A stretch of 64,000 nt of DNA from CAILUG01 sp903844415 (GCA_947477655.1 CANJTS010000002.1:62001-126000), one strand, 5' to 3'; positions 8,302 to 17,172 are shown, counted from the first letter of the stretch. A program made the numbers and translations. Notes: a model not told the origin generated them from the sequence alone.

Positions 8302-9351
8302 TTAACAACGCGGGAATACCCGTAGATGCAGGGGCAGCAGAGACAGTCTGACTAGTGTGTTTTCAGCCATATCGGCTAGATTGACGTCCTGACTGATCAA
8401 CTTAGTGCCGTCCGCTAGTTGCAAAGACGTGAGCGTGATGGCGCCATTGAACTGCTGGCCGCTGATGCGGGCTTCACAGGCGCCGGTTATGTCATACACG
8501 ATATTGCCTGGACGTAACAATAGGTCTACTTCTACTGCAGCCACAGTGCTGGCAGCAGGCGGCTCCACTTCGATTTCTCCAAACGCAGTTGCGACAGTGT
8601 TGGCAGTGAGCATCCGCCCGACAATAAACTGACCATTGGCAACGAACGCTGCCACAAAGGGAGAAGCGGGGGTGTGATAAAGCTCACGCGCATTACCCCA
8701 TTGCCAGAGTTTGCCAGCAGCCATAACCCCAATCACATCGGCCACGTTGAAGGCCTCTGTTTGGTCATGGGTCACCAGTATGGCGGTGGTGCCGCTTTGG
8801 CGCAGAATGTCGCGTACTTCCAAGCTTAAGGACCGGCGTAATTCGGTATCCAGATTGGAAAAAGGTTCGTCGAGCAAGAGTAGCTTGGGTTTGGGGGCTA
8901 AGGCTCGCGCCAGTGCTACACGCTGTTGCTGGCCACCGGACAACTGATGCGGATAGGCTTTACCCATATCTTCCATACGAATCAACGCCAGTAATTGTGC
9001 GGTAATCTGCTGGCGCGACGCGCTTGTGTGGTGCTGCAAGCCAAAGGCAATATTGGCCGCTACCTGAAGGTGCGGGAACAGCGCGTAGTCTTGGAACACC
9101 ATGCCCACCTGTCGTTGTTCAGGGGGTAGTGTATGGGATGGTGTGCTGAGGGTTCGGCCATTGAGCTCGATGGCACCGGTTACGATTGGTTCAAACCCAG
9201 CGATGGCTCGTAACGCTGTGGTTTTGCCACAACCACTTGGGCCAAGCAAACAAGCGATACTGCCTTCGGCCACATCAAAACTCAGTTCGCTGAATATTTC
9301 GTGCTGCCCGTAACGACAGGTGATGGCAGAGACGCTGAGTAAATTTTTCAT
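8302..9351 (-). CDS. ABC transporter ATP-binding protein, FbpC/PotA-like
   Basis: Nucleotide-binding subunit of an importer. Walker A GPSGCGKT (37-44), Q-loop VFQDYALFP (Q87), signature LSGGQQQR (137-144), Walker B LLLLDEP (157-163) and the H-loop LVTHDQTEA are all present. The C-terminal third (from about residue 235) is a TOBE-like regulatory domain, as in iron(III)- and polyamine-type ATPases. FbpC is the closest match by overall pattern. No permease or binding protein is adjacent, so its partners must be elsewhere. It starts 60 bases after argF on the same strand and has its own terminator. The substrate (Fe3+ versus polyamine or thiamine) is not determinable. Confidence 0.85.
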   Translation of the reverse strand: MKNLLSVSAITCRYGQHEIFSELSFDVAEGSIACLLGPSGCGKTTALRAIAGFEPIVTGAIELNGRTLSTPSHTLPPEQRQVGMVFQDYALFPHLQVAANIAFGLQHHTSASRQQITAQLLALIRMEDMGKAYPHQLSGGQQQRVALARALAPKPKLLLLDEPFSNLDTELRRSLSLEVRDILRQSGTTAILVTHDQTEAFNVADVIGVMAAGKLWQWGNARELYHTPASPFVAAFVANGQFIVGRMLTANTVATAFGEIEVEPPAASTVAAVEVDLLLRPGNIVYDITGACEARISGQQFNGAITLTSLQLADGTKLISQDVNLADMAENTLVRLSLLPLHLRVFPRC

Positions 9352-9411
9352 GGTCGTATCGTGCTCAGTCTACTGTCTTGGTGCAAGTGTTGCTTGCAGC
9401 ATTGACCGCAA

Positions 9412-10317
9412 TCAGTTGCATAACAAAAATTCCAATAGGGCTTTTTGGGCATGCAGACGGTTTTCAGCTTCATCCCAAACAACTGAGGCAGGATTTTCCA
9501 TTACTTCATTGCTGACTTCTTCGCCACGATGTGCCGGCAGGCAATGCATGAAGAGGGCATCACTTGCCGCCAGTGCCATCAAGTCAGTATTTACCTGATA
9601 AGAAGCAAAAGCCTGTTTACGTTTGTGTTGTTCTGCTTCCTGACCCATCGATGCCCACACATCGGTCACGACCAGTGCAGCGTTAAGCGCTGCGAGTGCA
9701 GGGTCACGTTCTATCCGTACATGTTGGTGGTGTTGCTTAAGTAAACTTTCCATTGGTTCAAAACCTGTAGGGCAGGCAACCACCAATTCGAAATCAAGTA
9801 AGGCGGCTGCGTGAATAAAGGAGTTGCACATGTTGTTGCCGTCGCCCACCCAACACACAGTTTTTCCGCTGATACTGCCGCGATGTTCGTAATATGTTTG
9901 CAAGTCGGCCAGTAATTGGCATGGATGATGATCGTCAGTCAATGCGTTTATTACCGGGACGCTTGAGTATTGAGCCATACGTTCTATTTTTGAATGGGCA
10001 AAGGTGCGCACCATAATGCAATCCACCATGCGCGACAAAACACGAGCTGTATCTTCAATGGGTTCGCCGCGTCCCAACTGCGAGTCGGCAGGGGAGAGAA
10101 AAATTGAGGCACCACCCAGCTGCGTCATTGCTGTTTCAAAAGATACCCGAGTACGAGTAGAAGATTTTTCAAAAATCATTGCCAGCGTACGGTTCAGTAA
10201 AACAGTGTGAGGCTCGTGATTTTTTTGCTTGATTTTTAATTCGCTGGCGCGCTTTAGCAAAACCAGTAGTTCAGCTTTTTCTAAATCGAGCAAGGTTAAA
10301 AAATGTCTAACGGCCAT
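9412..10317 (-). CDS. argF: ornithine carbamoyltransferase
   Basis: Condenses ornithine and carbamoyl phosphate to citrulline in arginine biosynthesis (cytosolic). Carbamoyl-phosphate loop STRTR at 53-57, HPCQ at 131-134, the ornithine-binding loop WASMGQE at 221-227 and HCLP at 258-261 are intact. At 301 residues the length is typical of the anabolic form. Its start overlaps the end of argD by 11 bases, indicating translational coupling. argG lies at 45426-46766, so the arginine genes in this window are split over two sites. Confidence 0.96.
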   Translation of the reverse strand: MAVRHFLTLLDLEKAELLVLLKRASELKIKQKNHEPHTVLLNRTLAMIFEKSSTRTRVSFETAMTQLGGASIFLSPADSQLGRGEPIEDTARVLSRMVDCIMVRTFAHSKIERMAQYSSVPVINALTDDHHPCQLLADLQTYYEHRGSISGKTVCWVGDGNNMCNSFIHAAALLDFELVVACPTGFEPMESLLKQHHQHVRIERDPALAALNAALVVTDVWASMGQEAEQHKRKQAFASYQVNTDLMALAASDALFMHCLPAHRGEEVSNEVMENPASVVWDEAENRLHAQKALLEFLLCN

Positions 10318-11491
10318 GATAAAACTCCCTTACCACTGCATTTACTACGGTAATAATACAATCTGCGTCTTGCTTGTTGAGTATTAGCGGCGGCACCAGT
10401 CGGATGACATTTCCGCCTGCAATATTCACCAATAAACCTAAAGTACGGGCTTTGTCTCTTAGCTTCGAACACGGTTGATCAAGTTCCACCCCGATCATCA
10501 GGCCCAGACCACGAATTTCTACAACACCCGTGCAGCCCTGCAGTGCTTGTTGCAAACCCTGCAAGAGATAGTTACCCATGCTGCTTGCGTTTGCGCATAG
10601 ATTTTCGTCTTGCAGGGCTTTATATACCGCCAAACCCGCAGCACACGCCAAGGGGCTACCGCCGAAAGTAGATCCATGCAATCCCGCTTGAAAAATGTGG
10701 GCGGCTTTACCGGCTGCCAGGCAGGCGCCAATTGGAAAGCCATTGCCCAAGCCTTTAGCTGTGGCTAACACGTCGGGCACGATAGAGTTGTGCTGACACG
10801 CAAACCAGTTGCCAGTACGGCCGTTGCCGGTTTGTACTTCGTCAAGCATCAGTAACATATCGTGTGTGTCACAGAGGCGCCGTAATTCGTTCAGATAAGT
10901 GGGTGCAGGAATACGAATGCCGCTTTCGCCTTGTACAGGCTCAACTAGAATTGCAACGAGGTTTGGATTGTCTGCAATTGCAGCTTTTACTGCAGCGACA
11001 TCGTTGTAGGGTATCCGGAGAAAACCATCGAGCAGAGGTGAAAATCCTTCCTGATAAGTGCTGCTATGGGTGGCAGTCAGTGCGCCCATAGTGCGGCCGT
11101 GAAAAGCACCTTCCATCACTAGGATGGTTGGCAACTTGATGCCTTTGTTAAAGCCAAAACGACGCGCCAGTTTAATTGCTGCTTCGATACTTTCAGCGCC
11201 AGAATTGCAGAAAAATGCCTGTTGCATGCCGGACTTTTCACACAGTAATGCGCCCAGTGTATTTTGCAAAGGTACATCATAAAGATTGGATGTGTGGACA
11301 AGTGTTCCGACTTGGTCACGGATGGCTGAAATAAATCCTGGGTGAGAATGCCCCAATGAATTTACTGCAACTCCAGCAACAGCATCTAGATAGCGCCGAC
11401 CCTCACTATCCAAAAGATAACAACCTTCACCACGCACAAAGGCAAGTGCTTGTCTGTTATAGGTTTGCATGATGGCATTGGCTGCAGTCAT
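10307..11491 (-). CDS. argD: acetylornithine aminotransferase (class III, PLP)
   Basis: Transfers the amino group from glutamate to N-acetylglutamate semialdehyde in arginine synthesis. The ATG at 11489-11491 follows CCGGAGAAATATC; an upstream in-frame start at 11530 lacks a site. PLP-binding elements: CNSGAESIEAAIKLARR, the MLDEVQTGNGRTG segment and the Schiff-base lysine in LATAKGLGNGFPIGA. The 394-residue length is typical. It is upstream of argF and overlaps it. The succinyl-diaminopimelate aminotransferase role often shared by ArgD cannot be excluded. Confidence 0.94.
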   Translation of the reverse strand: MTAANAIMQTYNRQALAFVRGEGCYLLDSEGRRYLDAVAGVAVNSLGHSHPGFISAIRDQVGTLVHTSNLYDVPLQNTLGALLCEKSGMQQAFFCNSGAESIEAAIKLARRFGFNKGIKLPTILVMEGAFHGRTMGALTATHSSTYQEGFSPLLDGFLRIPYNDVAAVKAAIADNPNLVAILVEPVQGESGIRIPAPTYLNELRRLCDTHDMLLMLDEVQTGNGRTGNWFACQHNSIVPDVLATAKGLGNGFPIGACLAAGKAAHIFQAGLHGSTFGGSPLACAAGLAVYKALQDENLCANASSMGNYLLQGLQQALQGCTGVVEIRGLGLMIGVELDQPCSKLRDKARTLGLLVNIAGGNVIRLVPPLILNKQDADCIITVVNAVVREFYHGR

Positions 11492-11860
11492 GATATTTCT
11501 CCGGTTGGCCGAGGCTTGTGTAGGCAACACAAATAAATGTCAGCGCGAAGAAATTGAACGGTTTACTGCTACCTAAACCCTGCGCTGAGTATGCTTGTTA
11601 ACTCGCTGCCTGACTTAAATTGAGTCATTGCCAGGTTTTAGTCGTCCTACAACGAAAACGGGCAGCCAAAGCCGCCCGACAGTGCGAGATATTAATGAAA
11701 TTGGGCTTTGATTAAAAGCTGATAATCGCATAAAGGCTGAGACTGCGTTGCAGCTGGAAATTGGCTACAATGCCCCAATATAAAAGTTTGAATAGGTATC
11801 CACCTAATGCTGGTGCCCATATTCGAACATTTTTCGAGATAAAATTCACCCAAGCAGGCC
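11492..11860. other. divergent intergenic region between argD and grxD (369 bases)
   Basis: Must contain promoters for both genes. A GC-rich imperfect hairpin (11659-11678, CGGGC...GCCCG) is followed by a mixed stretch; there is no convincing riboswitch or operator. A -10-like TACAAT occurs at about 11763-11768 in the grxD direction without a good -35. Confidence 0.4.
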
Positions 11861-12208
11861 ATGACAATGACTATTGAAACTACCATCAAAGACCAAATAA
11901 AGAACAACCCGATCATTCTTTACATGAAAGGCAACCCCAATGCACCGCAATGCGGGTTTTCCTCACGCGCTACCCAAATGTTGATGGCCTGTGGCGAAAA
12001 GTTTGCTTATGTTGATATCCTCAGCAATCCTGAAATTCGTGCCAACCTGCCTAAAGTGTCCGAATGGCCAACCTTCCCGCAGTTGTTTGTAGACGGAGAA
12101 TTGGTTGGCGGTTGTGACATCATGACCGAGATGTTTGATGCTGGCGAACTTAAAAAACTGCTGAACGAATCTGCTGCCAAACGTGCGATTGCAGCTACTT
12201 TGTCCTGA
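11861..12208 (+). CDS. grxD: monothiol glutaredoxin, Grx4 type
   Basis: Binds and delivers [2Fe-2S] clusters, usually with a BolA partner, in the cytosol. The active site CGFS is at 31-34, preceded by the family's YMKGNPNAPQ and followed by WPTFPQLFVDGELVGGCDI, which binds glutathione. The 115-residue length matches Grx4. Two start codons six bases apart (11861 and 11867) are both possible. A strong terminator follows, so it is monocistronic. Its place in a neighbourhood with bfr and bfd fits iron homeostasis. Confidence 0.95.
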   Translation: MTMTIETTIKDQIKNNPIILYMKGNPNAPQCGFSSRATQMLMACGEKFAYVDILSNPEIRANLPKVSEWPTFPQLFVDGELVGGCDIMTEMFDAGELKKLLNESAAKRAIAATLS

Positions 12209-12241
12209 ATTTTTCTGAAAATCAGGTTGCTTGAAAAACTA

Positions 12242-12272
12242 AGCCCGGGTTCAACCAACCACGGGCTTTTTT
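12242..12272 (+). terminator. rho-independent terminator after grxD
   Basis: Stem AGCCCG (12242-12247) with CGGGCT (12262-12267), followed by a run of T. Confidence 0.8.
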
Positions 12273-12414
12273 ATTGAAAGTATTTCCCGCTTGCGTATTT
12301 TTACGCGACAGCCGCGTTACCATCCTACTCGAATCCTCATGTGCAGCGAGTAAGCTGCGGTTCTCCAGGCGTTGGTTACTTGCTCAAAAAAAATCATGAT
12401 TTTCGGAGGTGCCT

Positions 12415-13287
12415 ATGCGTAAAATTTTTATGGCTCCTCAAGCCTTTGGCATGTTTTGCATGTTATTGGCTACGTTTTTCTTTGCGCTGATGGCGGTGTT
12501 GGTAAAACTACTGCCAGGCATTCCTGTACTGCAAATAATTTTTTTTCGGGCAGTCATTTCGTCAGCTTTATGTTTTTATGGCATTAGCAGCGCACAAATT
12601 TCACCTTGGGGCAAAAACAAAAAATTGCTGGTGGTGCGTGGTTGCGCTGGTACTCTGTCTTTGGTGCAGGGTTATTTTTTGGTGCAGGCAATTCCTTTGG
12701 CTGCGGCAACAACACTTACCCACTTGTCACCCATTTTTACTACATTGATCGGGGTTTGGTTTGTACGCGAAAAAGTGACGCCGCTACATCTGGCATTTTT
12801 CGGCCTCAGTTTTATAGGTGTCTTGATGATTCAGGGATTTGATTATCGTATCAGCGGCTGGCATTTGTTATTGGGTATTACTACTTCATTTACCATGGGC
12901 ATTGCCTACAATTGTGTACGCAAACTTGGCAGTAGCGAACATCCGCTAGTTATTATTTTTTATTTTCCTCTGGTGTGTCTCCCCATTACTGCCATTTGGT
13001 CGGCTTTGTTTTGGGTGCAGCCCCAAGGCGAGGAATGGTTGTATTTGCTTCTACTTGGACTTACTACCCAGTTTGGGCAATATTTTATGACTCGCGCATA
13101 TCAAGTAGCGGCGATATCCCAAGTGGCGATTATCAATTACGCTGAAATTATATTTGCCATAATTTTTGGAATGCTGCTGTTTTCTGAAAGTTATAACCTG
13201 TTGACGTATGCTGGCATGGTGATGGTAGTAGTGGGAGTTGTGATGAATTTTCTATATAGACGCAAGTCAACGCTTGCAACATCCTGA
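12415..13287 (+). CDS. EamA/DMT-family membrane transporter
   Basis: A 290-residue integral membrane protein with about ten hydrophobic segments arranged as two EamA halves. The first half has IIFFRAVISSALCFYG and PLAAATTLTHLSPIFTTLIG; the second has QFGQYFMTRAYQVAAISQVA and EIIFAIIFGMLLFSESYN. These are standard drug/metabolite-transporter landmarks. The ATG at 12415 lies behind GGAGGT; a GTG two codons earlier is also in frame. It is 12 bases upstream of pnuC, so the pair is probably an operon. Substrate unknown; export of a metabolite is the usual role. Confidence 0.88.
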   Translation: MRKIFMAPQAFGMFCMLLATFFFALMAVLVKLLPGIPVLQIIFFRAVISSALCFYGISSAQISPWGKNKKLLVVRGCAGTLSLVQGYFLVQAIPLAAATTLTHLSPIFTTLIGVWFVREKVTPLHLAFFGLSFIGVLMIQGFDYRISGWHLLLGITTSFTMGIAYNCVRKLGSSEHPLVIIFYFPLVCLPITAIWSALFWVQPQGEEWLYLLLLGLTTQFGQYFMTRAYQVAAISQVAIINYAEIIFAIIFGMLLFSESYNLLTYAGMVMVVVGVVMNFLYRRKSTLATS

Positions 13288-13299
13288 GTTGAACACCTG

Positions 13300-13962
13300 A
13301 TGCCACAATTTATGCAAACAATTTTTACTCTAGAGGGGCTGGCTGTGGTGCTGGCGCTGGCTTATCTTTTGTTGGCTACTTTTGAAAATGCGTGGTGCTG
13401 GTTGTGTGCTTTGCTAAGTTCAGCGCTGTACGTACTGATTTTTTGGGATGTGAATCTGTTTATGGAATCAGGTCTCAATGTCTTTTACATGGTGATGGCA
13501 TACCTAGGCTGGCAGCAATGGCAACGAGGTGGCAGTCAACACAACGGAGTGAGCATCGTCACATTGTTGTGGTGGCAACATGGACTGTTAGTGGCTTTGA
13601 TAGTTGTGCTCGCGTTGGTTAATGGTTGGTTGCTACACACTTATACAGCTGCAGACTGGCCTTTTGTCGATTCATTCACTACTTGGGGCAGTGTGATCAC
13701 AACCTTTCTGGTAGTTCGTAAAGTGCTGGAAAACTGGTTGTACTGGTTATTACTAGATTCCATTGCCCTGTATTTGTATTTAGACAAGGAGCTGTATCTA
13801 ACGGCGCTGTTATTTGGTTTGTATCTGGTGATTGTGATTTTTGGTTATTTACGCTGGCGCAAAGTTTGGCTAAGACAATCTATACGTTATTCAATCACTG
13901 GCACTGCCAACTGTTTGGCAAATTCTACTAATGCAACAATCTCATCTTCTTCCAGAAAATAG
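13300..13962 (+). CDS. pnuC: PnuC-family nicotinamide riboside transporter
   Basis: Imports a vitamin precursor, most likely nicotinamide riboside for NAD salvage, by facilitated diffusion. Family signatures are NVFYMVMAYLGWQQW in the middle and FTTWGSVITTFLVVRKVLEN followed by WLYWLLLDSIALYLYLDKE. About seven membrane segments are visible. The last ~25 residues (from YSITGTANCL) are low in hydrophobicity, read through the antisense of the neighbouring cytochrome gene and look like an extension after loss of the original stop. No thiamine or NAD riboswitch is seen upstream, so thiamine or riboflavin specificity is not indicated but not excluded. Confidence 0.88.
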   Translation: MPQFMQTIFTLEGLAVVLALAYLLLATFENAWCWLCALLSSALYVLIFWDVNLFMESGLNVFYMVMAYLGWQQWQRGGSQHNGVSIVTLLWWQHGLLVALIVVLALVNGWLLHTYTAADWPFVDSFTTWGSVITTFLVVRKVLENWLYWLLLDSIALYLYLDKELYLTALLFGLYLVIVIFGYLRWRKVWLRQSIRYSITGTANCLANSTNATISSSSRK

Positions 13963-14321
13963 GGCAGCATCACGTTAGGGAAACCCTGTACTACTTTTCG
14001 GCTTGGATCCTTTACCGATTCTCTGAAATAGTCTTCATCTACCACTATTGTCTTGCCGCTGAGCAAAGTTTCGGTACGTCCAAACATGCCTTGCCAACTA
14101 GGTCCAATCCCTAAACTGCCATCCATGGTGTGACAAGCAACACAGCCTTGTTCGGTTGAAAGTGTTTGACCGCGCATAGCAAGAGCGTTATTGAGTTGAA
14201 GTTCACGGGCATCATTGTTGAGCTGGTAGATGTAGAGACTACCGATTATCAAAATGCTGCTAAGGATGCTGCCAACAGCAACATCAAGCCAGATTCGGCG
14301 TGGATGATTAAGTAAGCTCAA
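13887..14321 (-). CDS. membrane-anchored mono-haem c-type cytochrome
   Basis: Residues ~12-32 form a single N-terminal membrane anchor. The periplasmic domain has the haem motif CVACH at 60-64 and a probable axial Met at 118 (FPNVMLPYF). The run from SLGIGPSWQGMFG to LSGKTIVVDEDYFRESVKDP resembles the cytochrome c domain fused to subunit II of caa3-type oxidases, suggesting an electron-transfer role near a terminal oxidase. It is 144 residues long. Its 3' end overlaps the convergent pnuC gene by 76 bases. The hairpin-containing stretch between it and the peroxiredoxin gene may be leader. Confidence 0.85.
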   Translation of the reverse strand: MSLLNHPRRIWLDVAVGSILSSILIIGSLYIYQLNNDARELQLNNALAMRGQTLSTEQGCVACHTMDGSLGIGPSWQGMFGRTETLLSGKTIVVDEDYFRESVKDPSRKVVQGFPNVMLPYFLEEDEIVALVEFAKQLAVPVIE

Positions 14322-14394
14322 ATGAGACTTTCCTGAGTGAACTTAGCTGACTACCGGAGATAGCCAGCTAAGAGGTACTGCGATTTTTTGTTAG

Positions 14395-14413
14395 TTCTAG
14401 AATTTTTCTAGAA
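14395..14413. repeat. short inverted repeat between peroxiredoxin and cytochrome genes
   Basis: TTCTAGAA at 14395-14402 and again at 14406-14413 can pair across three bases. A second 8-base inverted repeat (CTTAGCTG/CAGCTAAG) lies at 14342-14372. Neither has a T-tract; role unknown. Confidence 0.4.
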
Positions 14414-14423
14414 TAAACGTGTC

Positions 14424-15023
14424 TTACAAATCGCCTTTGTGTTTGGCCAGGTAGGATGCAACACCAGCAGCAGAAGGTTTCATACCTTCATCACCTTTGT
14501 TCCAACCGGCAGGACAGACTTCGCCGTGTTCTTCGGTAAATTGTAGAGCGTCAACCATACGAATCATCTCGTCGATGTTGCGGCCCAGCGGCAGGTTGTT
14601 TATTACCATGTGCTGGATGATGCCGTCTTTGTCTATCAGAAACGATCCGCGCAGTGCTACACCTGCTGGATGTTCAACGCCATAGGCCTGCACGATCTCG
14701 TGTTTGATATCCGCTACCAAGGGAAAAGCGATTGGGCCGATACCACCATTGTTGACATCGGTGTTGCGCCAGGCGGCATGGGTGAACTGAGAATCTATAG
14801 AAACACCAATAATCTGCACACCACGTTGTTTGAGGGCATCAACGCGGCTGTTGTGGGCTAGAATTTCGGAAGGGCATACAAAAGTAAAATCCAGCGGATA
14901 GAAAAACAGTACAACATGTTTGCCAGCATAATCTGACAGGGAAAAATCTTCTTTAATGGAACCATTGGGCATTACTGCAGCAGCAGTAAAATTGGGGGCT
15001 TTCTGACAAACTTTGGCGCTCAT
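14424..15023 (-). CDS. typical 2-Cys peroxiredoxin (AhpC/Prx1 type)
   Basis: Reduces hydrogen peroxide and organic hydroperoxides. The peroxidatic Cys50 lies in FYPLDFTFVCPSE, and the resolving Cys170 in EVCPAGW. The GGIG element (93-96) is present, but the C-terminal YF motif that makes eukaryotic forms sensitive to over-oxidation is absent. 199 residues is normal for the AhpC/TSA class. No AhpF gene is beside it, so the reductant is probably thioredoxin. It shares a block with bfr and bfd, in keeping with oxidative-stress and iron functions. Confidence 0.95.
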   Translation of the reverse strand: MSAKVCQKAPNFTAAAVMPNGSIKEDFSLSDYAGKHVVLFFYPLDFTFVCPSEILAHNSRVDALKQRGVQIIGVSIDSQFTHAAWRNTDVNNGGIGPIAFPLVADIKHEIVQAYGVEHPAGVALRGSFLIDKDGIIQHMVINNLPLGRNIDEMIRMVDALQFTEEHGEVCPAGWNKGDEGMKPSAAGVASYLAKHKGDL

Positions 15024-15294
15024 GCGAGACTCCTGTAAGGGTTGGATTTATGTTTGAATTTAGGTTTAAAAAATGAAATACAAATATGCAGTGACATCAT
15101 CCATATTGCAAGAAAAAGCTGGCACTTAGGTCAGCGGAAAAATCTGGAAACAGCCTAAAAATATGCTTAATTCTTTGTTCTGGTTGTTTCGGCGGTTCTA
15201 CCAATATTCTTCCCTGAAGGGTCTTGGCTGCTTTTTTACTAAGGCCCTTTGCCAAGGGTTTTCTCAAAAATAATTTACTGCTAACTCCAACTTA

Positions 15295-15777
15295 TTAAGA
15301 GGCAGAAGATGAGCCCATTTTTTCTTGCAGATAATTTTGTATGCCTACACTTTCAATCAAGGACAGTTGAGTTTCCAGCCAGTCCACGTGTTCTTCTTCT
15401 GCGGCCAGAATGTCGTCCAGCAGATCCCTACTGACATAGTCTCTAACACTCTCGGCATGAGCAATGGCTACACGTAAATCGGGAATGGCGCGCATTTCTA
15501 GAGCCAGATCACACTCCAGCATTTCAAGTGTGTTTTCACCAATATTGAGTTTGCCAAGTTCTTGCAGGTTGGGTAGTCCTTCAAGAAATAGAATGCGGTC
15601 GATCAGTTTGTCTGCGTGTTTCATTTCGTCTATGGATTCGTGGCGGGTGACCTCGGCAAGTTCCTGCAAACCCCAGTTCTTGAACATCTTAGCGTGTAAA
15701 AAATACTGGTTGATGGCAATCAACTCGTTGGACAGGATAAGGTTCAAATGCGCGATAGTTTGTTTGTCACCTTTCAT
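15295..15777 (-). CDS. bfr: bacterioferritin (haem-binding iron store)
   Basis: Forms a 24-subunit shell that oxidises and stores iron. All ferroxidase ligands are present: E18, E51, H54, E94, E127 and H130. Met52, the haem axial ligand, is also present, so this is a haem-binding, catalytically complete subunit. The 160-residue length is standard. bfd lies 280 bases upstream on the same strand with its own promoter, so the two may be partly independently controlled. No separate alpha/beta Bfr partner is in the window. Confidence 0.97.
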   Translation of the reverse strand: MKGDKQTIAHLNLILSNELIAINQYFLHAKMFKNWGLQELAEVTRHESIDEMKHADKLIDRILFLEGLPNLQELGKLNIGENTLEMLECDLALEMRAIPDLRVAIAHAESVRDYVSRDLLDDILAAEEEHVDWLETQLSLIESVGIQNYLQEKMGSSSAS

Positions 15778-16056
15778 GGGTACGCCTCGGTAATATCAAA
15801 TGATCAGGAAAGGCCGACATTGTGGTTGGCACTCCCAAAGTTGTCCAGAACTAGTTTTATAACCACTTGATTTGTATGGATTAATAGAATTAATAATGTT
15901 AGGCGTTAACGCTAAGGCCCGCGGCTTGGGACAATTGGTAAAAGTAGGGCACTAATGAGGCAAGGCTGAGAGGGTAGTGGGTCAAAGCATAGTGAGCAAA
16001 TCAGCCTATTTATACCTGTTTTAGCACTATGAAAAAGGCTATAGAGGGATAGTTAT

Positions 16057-16245
16057 TTAAACGGCAGGTTCGAAGGCTGCTTTTTTAACAGTGGTTTCAA
16101 CGATGGACTTTGCCATCTGCCCGCATTTACCGCACTGGGTAGCAACGCCTAGTTGGCGGCGTACATCGGCAAAGGTGCAGGCACCACCAGCTACAGACTC
16201 CCTGATTTGGCGGTCGGTAACAGCTTTGCAAAGGCATACGTACAT
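16057..16245 (-). CDS. bfd: bacterioferritin-associated ferredoxin
   Basis: A 62-residue [2Fe-2S] protein that reduces the iron core of bacterioferritin so iron can be released. The cluster ligands C4, C6, C38 and C41 are in the Bfd pattern (CLC, then CGKC). The family's usual helix-turn-helix-like fold (TDRQIRESVAGGACTFADVR) is intact. A consensus promoter with a Fur box lies 40-70 bases upstream, so it should be induced under iron limitation. Confidence 0.96.
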   Translation of the reverse strand: MYVCLCKAVTDRQIRESVAGGACTFADVRRQLGVATQCGKCGQMAKSIVETTVKKAAFEPAV

Positions 16246-16662
16246 GGTGGTTTAACCAAATGAGTTTGTTAAGAGCTTGTTGAGAACATTAATGGTAATG
16301 AGAATCAATGTCAACAAGGAATCGTTAGTATTTACTGACGAGCTTCTTTTTGCGTAGTTCTGACTCGTGTTTCTATTTAGAGGCTAGTCTTTCTATAACA
16401 CTGGCGTTAAGAATAGAAAACATCGACAGGAAGTTTAACGCAAATGAGATTTGAGAATTTGAAAACCTGAAGTGTGTAATTAAGCAGGGCAGAGTTTGCG
16501 CGTATCATTTAGTGGGCAGGACAGACTTTTATCTTGGTAGCACCTAAACTCGACCTCAATAAATTATCCTGATTTACACTTCAGGAGAGTTCAATTTTAA
16601 ATAGACGTTCAGCAATTCCCCAGCTATTCTTGCTCTTTTTATAAATAAAAGAGGGAAGGTTC
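16246..16662. other. divergent region between bfd and the NTF2-like gene (417 bases)
   Basis: Holds the bfd promoter at one end. The ribosome site GAGGGAAGG before 16663 is at the other end. I see no gene, repeat or further operator in the 300 bases between. Confidence 0.5.
16286..16314 (-). promoter_or_regulatory. bfd promoter with overlapping Fur box
   Basis: On the minus strand, -35 TTGACA (16309-16314) and -10 TAATGT (16286-16291) are exactly 17 bases apart. The spacer holds a Fur-box-like 19-mer (16294-16312) matching 15 of 19 positions of the GATAATGATAATCATTATC consensus by hand count. Iron-loaded Fur would block the promoter. Confidence 0.75.
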
Positions 16663-17172
16663 ATGTTGAATTTATCTAAATACATTCTCGGTTTAATTTT
16701 GGTATCGGTTATTGTTAGTACTTCGCCTCATAACGGCTTTGCCGCCGAGTCCATGACAGATGCCCGAGCACGGGATCTCGTAGCAATACAGCAACTGGTC
16801 GTAAAGTATGCGCACGTTTATGATGCGCTGGATGTTGAAGGTTATGTTAGCGTCTTTGCTGAGGATGCTCAGTTCACGTTTCCGGGCAACATATTAAATG
16901 GGCGTGCAGATATCAGAAAATTCATTACGGCCGCGAAGGAGCGCAGGGCAAGCGCCCCAGCTACTGGGCCTGTAACCAAAAGTTATCACTCAATCTCTAA
17001 CACCATGATTGAATTTGTCAGTGATAGTGAAGCGCATCACCGCTCTTATTGGCAGGTACTCACAAGTACAGCGGGAGGGGGAGTTGTTGTTGCCAGTGTT
17101 GGCGTTTACGAGGATGTCATCGTGAAGCAAAACGGCCAGTGGCTGATCCAGAAGCGCACAATACCCCCTTGA
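16663..17172 (+). CDS. exported NTF2-like/SnoaL-family protein
   Basis: 169 residues with a signal peptide ending near NGFAAES. The mature part is a single alpha+beta NTF2-like domain: DLVAIQQLVVKYAHVYDALD, the VEGYVSVFAEDAQFTFPG strand, NGRADIRKFITAAKERR, and the final antiparallel strands ending QNGQWLIQKRTIPP. This pattern is the SnoaL_4-type fold, found in isomerases, dehydratases and small-ligand-binding proteins. His and Asp residues in the pocket (YAH, FAEDA, KSYHSISN) could be catalytic, but activity cannot be assigned. A strong terminator follows. Confidence 0.78.
   Translation: MLNLSKYILGLILVSVIVSTSPHNGFAAESMTDARARDLVAIQQLVVKYAHVYDALDVEGYVSVFAEDAQFTFPGNILNGRADIRKFITAAKERRASAPATGPVTKSYHSISNTMIEFVSDSEAHHRSYWQVLTSTAGGGVVVASVGVYEDVIVKQNGQWLIQKRTIPP

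Noticed and set aside
11737..11742. TPP-riboswitch-like CTGAGA upstream of grxD
   Set aside because: None of the other thi-box elements are present, and grxD is not a thiamine gene.
15150..15280. Weak hairpins (for example CCCTT/AAGGG) between the peroxiredoxin and bfr genes
   Set aside because: No proper T-tract in the direction of bfr transcription, so not called as a terminator.
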